From contig DXJA01000368.1 of the NCBI GenBank assembly GCA_019056875.1, positions 1 through 6,455 on the forward strand: 6,455 nt of DNA, written 5' to 3'. This stretch comes from Candidatus Jordarchaeum madagascarense. Its GTDB lineage: Archaea; Asgardarchaeota; Jordiarchaeia; Jordiarchaeales; Jordiarchaeaceae. The notes under the pieces are model-generated. The model was not told the origin of the DNA, did not search any database, and saw only the letters and a program-made list of their open reading frames with translations. Positions 3,498 through 6,455 of this stretch are shown here, one piece after another (position 1 is the stretch's first letter; every line of letters begins with the position of its first letter). A program made the position numbers and the translations under genes.

Positions 3498-6446
3498 ATG
3501 AGGACAATTCTGGATTCCTATTTAATTCAGCCCCTATTTTTTACTTCTTTTGAATTCTTTTGGGAGTTGGCTCTTTTCATACTAATTGTATTAGGTTTTG
3601 GTTTTACACTTTATATTATGAGTAGAACTTCTATTGGGATTCTTTCTCGCAGTATTTATAGTAGGGGTATTCGCTATGCTTTTACCACCTGTCTTAAGAT
3701 TTCGAATATACCCCGAGAAGAAGTAAAGATGCAAAGACAGAATATTCAGGAGGGCGCTAAGACAATTATTCAATACATACATCAACACCTGACCTCAATG
3801 TGGAGAAATGTTAAGGAAGTTAGTTTTGAAATACACGTTCAGGAAGATGGTATGAGTATTTACTTTTATGCCCATAATTGTGGGTTTAGAGGAGAGAAAT
3901 GTTTTAAGGAAGTCTGGAAGAAAATTCATTCTCTAAAAATTAGTTTAGAAACACGTTTTCCGAATATTGAAGCTGAAATTAAGGAATTTGATGAGCTTAA
4001 AAAAATTTTTAACATATTTTTCATCGACTCAGAAATGGTAAAGAAAAAGAACTTTTTAGTTTTTAGAAATAATGAGAGAGAAACTTGGGTGAGTGTGCTT
4101 CTTATGACAGGAAAGATAGAAAACTCACCCTATGAAAAGTATTCCCAAATTGATAGCTTAGTTGGGGGCTTAACCAGACTGGGAATGGATGCTCATTTTA
4201 TTATTCATTTCAGAGCTATTAAACCTCCAAAAGTAAAAAAGGGCAGAGCCGGGAGTAAAAAACTGAAATCATCTAATGGAGAAGTCCTTATTCAAGTAAA
4301 TGAAGAAAAATTGGAGGAAAAAGAAAAAGAAATCGGGCACATTACCGGTTTTTGGGATGTTTCATCATACGTTGTCATTAAAACTGGAGGTGAAGATGAA
4401 GCAGAGATTCGAGCCACACAGGTTAAAAACATTTTGACTACCGTTTATTCCGGGGGAAATTATAGTCCAGATATAAAGATTCTTAGTGGAAGAAAGATTA
4501 AAAGAAAATTGAAGAAAATAGTATTGCGTAAATCGGTGGGCAGAACCGGGAAAATGGCGAGTACAAGACTTGCAGCTTTGATACATTTCCCTGAAAAACC
4601 CGTTCCTGGTATTGAGGCTCATGAATATACTGACTTTGAGATACCTCCTAACACCATATTTAACTATTTCACGGGAATTCCCAGTGCTTATGTGCTATAT
4701 AAAGAACGTAAAATTTTTACTTGTATGCTTGATCCAGAAGACTTGAGGCGTGGGCTTGCGGTTTTGGGTACTGTTGGAAGTGGAAAAACCCGTTTTGTTA
4801 TGAATCTTGTTGATAAGTTATTAAGAAAGAAGCCTTTACCTATGTTGATATTTGAGAATAAGGGGGAGTTTCTGGGAATTGTTAAATCTCTTCCACCAGA
4901 AGTTGCTAAAGATATAATTATAATAAGTCCAGGCAGTAAATTCGCACCTCTAAAGATTAATATATTCGAACCGGGAGAGATGGAACCAGAGGATTATGCT
5001 CGAAGACTATATGGTCTTATTGATGAAACTCTTCACTCACTATTCCGTATAGATGGTGATCTTTCACTACAAATGTCGAGGGTTTTAAGCGAGGTACTGC
5101 CTGAGGTTGTAAAGGAGGAGAAAAATAGGAACTTTGACGCACTGCGTAAATTACTTGGTGAATATGCTGAGAATAATAGGCTAACGGTACCATACATTGA
5201 TAGCACGGTGCTCGCTGTAGATGCCCGCTTAAACGTTTTTCGAAAAGGAATTCTGAGCAGAGTCTTTGATGTGGAAAAAACTAACTTGAGCCTTGAGGAA
5301 CTATTAAAAAAAGTAGTTATCATAGATTTTAGTTATCTACTCTCTCAAGGAGGAACTAAAGAAGATACACAGATTATTATGAACCTTATAATGCTACAAG
5401 TTTTTCAGGCGGGACTGAGAAGGATTAATACTGAAGAGCTTCGACATCTAGTCATTGTAGATGATGCCCGTTTTCTAGTACCCGAAATCTTTAGGCGCCG
5501 CAGTAGCGGTGATACGACTATCGTTGAGGATATGATTACAATAGAGCGGGGAAAAGGGCAGGGTTTAGTTTTGATATGTCAAGATCCTGCCATATCAAAA
5601 GTGGTGCTTTCCAACTGTAATACACGTGTTGTTTTTCGAGTGGCTTTCAAGTCTCCTGAAGAGGAAAAATACATTAGATTAGGTCTGAACATCGCAGAAG
5701 AGCAGAAAACACATCTAGTCATTCAACCGAGACGTGAGGCAGTAATGAAATTGGCTGATTATCCTCATCCCTTTAGGATTAGAACATTAAACCACCAAGT
5801 TCCTAAAATCACATTCCAAGAGATAGAGGAACATAACATGAGACACCATCCATTGCTATATCCGGAAAAAGAAATTAAGGATAAAATAACAAACGAAGTT
5901 CCTGAGCATAAGGATCAAGATGAAAGATGTTTAAATGAAATTTTATCTTGGCTGGTAACCAATGATTATATTACGGTGGATAAGGCCAAAGAATTAACTA
6001 AAATGAGCGATTTGAAAGCTCGTGAATTATTGGATGAGATGCACTCGAAAAATGAGCTTTTAAGAACTATTTATATATCTCCGTTAAGCGGAAAACAAAT
6101 GTTATATCATACAAATAAGAACGTCAGCTCAGCGTTCATGAATAACGAGTTGAAAGATTTTGTGAACGAGAATAAACTTAATGCATCGATACGCCTAATA
6201 AAAAAAGGACATAAAAATAAAATAATACAAGAGCACTCTTCGCCTGCTTTTAAAGACGGAGTAATTGTAACTTTTGATGAAAAAACAGCAAACCAAGCCA
6301 AAAAGTGGTTTCAAGAAGGCAATAACAGTTACAAAGTAATTAGTTTTACAGAAAAGGGAATATCTGAACTGAAACTATTTCTTAAAAGAAGAGCTAACAA
6401 AAATAATGCTTTTCAAATTATTATATTAGAGAATATAGTGAACTAA
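3498..6446 (+). CDS. Membrane-anchored HerA/VirB4-type ATPase (putative DNA or protein translocation motor)
   Basis: This 982-residue protein has several regions. Residues 17-41 form one strongly hydrophobic membrane segment. Residues 75-240 resemble the N-terminal part of VirB4-like proteins (SFEIHVQEDGMSIYFYAH, then LETRFPNIEAEI), followed by a Lys/Glu-rich hydrophilic stretch (243-279). The motor has Walker A GTVGSGKT (424-431), the second-strand motif FENKGEF (452-458), the strand VVIIDFSYLL (606-615), a Walker B-like LVIVDDAR (651-658), and the sensor segment LVLICQDP with Gln695. Possible arginine fingers are R710 and R714. Residues 811-871 look like a winged helix (three helices, then RTIYISPLSGKQMLYHT); 880-982 is unassigned. 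In this superfamily, hexameric motors pump DNA or power type IV secretion and conjugation. Walker B ends Asp-Asp rather than the usual Asp-Glu. ATG 3498 is the first start after an in-frame stop at 3483-3485; its Shine-Dalgarno (GATGGTG) is weak. No NurA nuclease, relaxase or pilus gene adjoins it, so its partners are unknown. Confidence 0.82.
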   Translation: MRTILDSYLIQPLFFTSFEFFWELALFILIVLGFGFTLYIMSRTSIGILSRSIYSRGIRYAFTTCLKISNIPREEVKMQRQNIQEGAKTIIQYIHQHLTSMWRNVKEVSFEIHVQEDGMSIYFYAHNCGFRGEKCFKEVWKKIHSLKISLETRFPNIEAEIKEFDELKKIFNIFFIDSEMVKKKNFLVFRNNERETWVSVLLMTGKIENSPYEKYSQIDSLVGGLTRLGMDAHFIIHFRAIKPPKVKKGRAGSKKLKSSNGEVLIQVNEEKLEEKEKEIGHITGFWDVSSYVVIKTGGEDEAEIRATQVKNILTTVYSGGNYSPDIKILSGRKIKRKLKKIVLRKSVGRTGKMASTRLAALIHFPEKPVPGIEAHEYTDFEIPPNTIFNYFTGIPSAYVLYKERKIFTCMLDPEDLRRGLAVLGTVGSGKTRFVMNLVDKLLRKKPLPMLIFENKGEFLGIVKSLPPEVAKDIIIISPGSKFAPLKINIFEPGEMEPEDYARRLYGLIDETLHSLFRIDGDLSLQMSRVLSEVLPEVVKEEKNRNFDALRKLLGEYAENNRLTVPYIDSTVLAVDARLNVFRKGILSRVFDVEKTNLSLEELLKKVVIIDFSYLLSQGGTKEDTQIIMNLIMLQVFQAGLRRINTEELRHLVIVDDARFLVPEIFRRRSSGDTTIVEDMITIERGKGQGLVLICQDPAISKVVLSNCNTRVVFRVAFKSPEEEKYIRLGLNIAEEQKTHLVIQPRREAVMKLADYPHPFRIRTLNHQVPKITFQEIEEHNMRHHPLLYPEKEIKDKITNEVPEHKDQDERCLNEILSWLVTNDYITVDKAKELTKMSDLKARELLDEMHSKNELLRTIYISPLSGKQMLYHTNKNVSSAFMNNELKDFVNENKLNASIRLIKKGHKNKIIQEHSSPAFKDGVIVTFDEKTANQAKKWFQEGNNSYKVISFTEKGISELKLFLKRRANKNNAFQIIILENIVN

Positions 6447-6455
6447 GAACATTAT

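Noticed and set aside
3682..3689. Another copy of the operator half-site TTACCACC
   Set aside because: It is inside the ATPase coding sequence, has no partner arm or promoter nearby, and fits coding constraint or chance.
6222..6290. Possible PD-(D/E)xK nuclease motif in the ATPase C-terminus (Asp920 followed by DEK at 927-929)
   Set aside because: The acidic residues are only seven positions apart with no room for the usual turn between strands, so a catalytic assignment is not supported.
1..6455. CRISPR arrays, insertion sequences, tRNA or rRNA genes
   Set aside because: No regularly spaced repeats, transposase frames, terminal repeats, cloverleaf or rRNA-like sequence could be seen on either strand.

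Overview
The window is AT-rich DNA carrying four compact genes on the left, a long AT-rich gap, a broken membrane-enzyme gene, and one very long ATPase gene that fills the right half. All genes are on the + strand. I think the source is an archaeon, with moderate confidence. The reasons are TATA-like boxes of the TTTAAATA type upstream of transcription units, T-rich tracts after genes, and a stand-alone, membrane-anchored HerA/VirB4-type ATPase of a style common in archaea. No rRNA, tRNA or single-copy marker is present, so the lineage cannot be fixed.

Left region (1-1773). After the possible tail of an upstream gene (ending at 42) comes a promoter whose TATA-like box (60-70) lies between the arms of a perfect 8-bp inverted repeat (43-50 and 76-83). 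It drives a tight four-gene operon. The genes are an FMN nitroreductase-family protein (129-821), a 99-residue protein (836-1135), an 82-residue protein (1138-1386) and an SCP2-like lipid-binding protein (1402-1773). Spacers are 2-15 bases and each gene has a Shine-Dalgarno-like sequence. The two small middle proteins match no family I can name, but both contain a strand-helix-helix stretch resembling ribbon-helix-helix DNA-binding proteins. One or both could therefore act on the operator-like repeat; this is inference only.

Middle region (1774-3300). A T-rich probable termination region is followed by about 460 bases with no credible gene. Next is a UbiA-superfamily prenyltransferase split by a one-base frameshift in a run of ten T (2785-2794). 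The two halves together carry both Asp-rich motifs and would make a normal-length protein of about 336 residues. A hairpin followed by T-rich sequence lies after it.

Right region (3301-6455). A 982-residue protein has one N-terminal membrane segment, a VirB4-like N-terminal region, a HerA/VirB4-type motor with Walker A, a variant Walker B and a sensor glutamine, then a winged-helix-like segment and an unassigned C-terminal domain. It may move DNA or protein at the membrane, but no other secretion or conjugation gene is visible here. The upstream regions of the prenyltransferase and the ATPase share a 14-base element, identical at 13 positions, made of a TATA-like box plus ATCATGA. The element lies at similar distances from the two starts, which suggests possible co-regulation.
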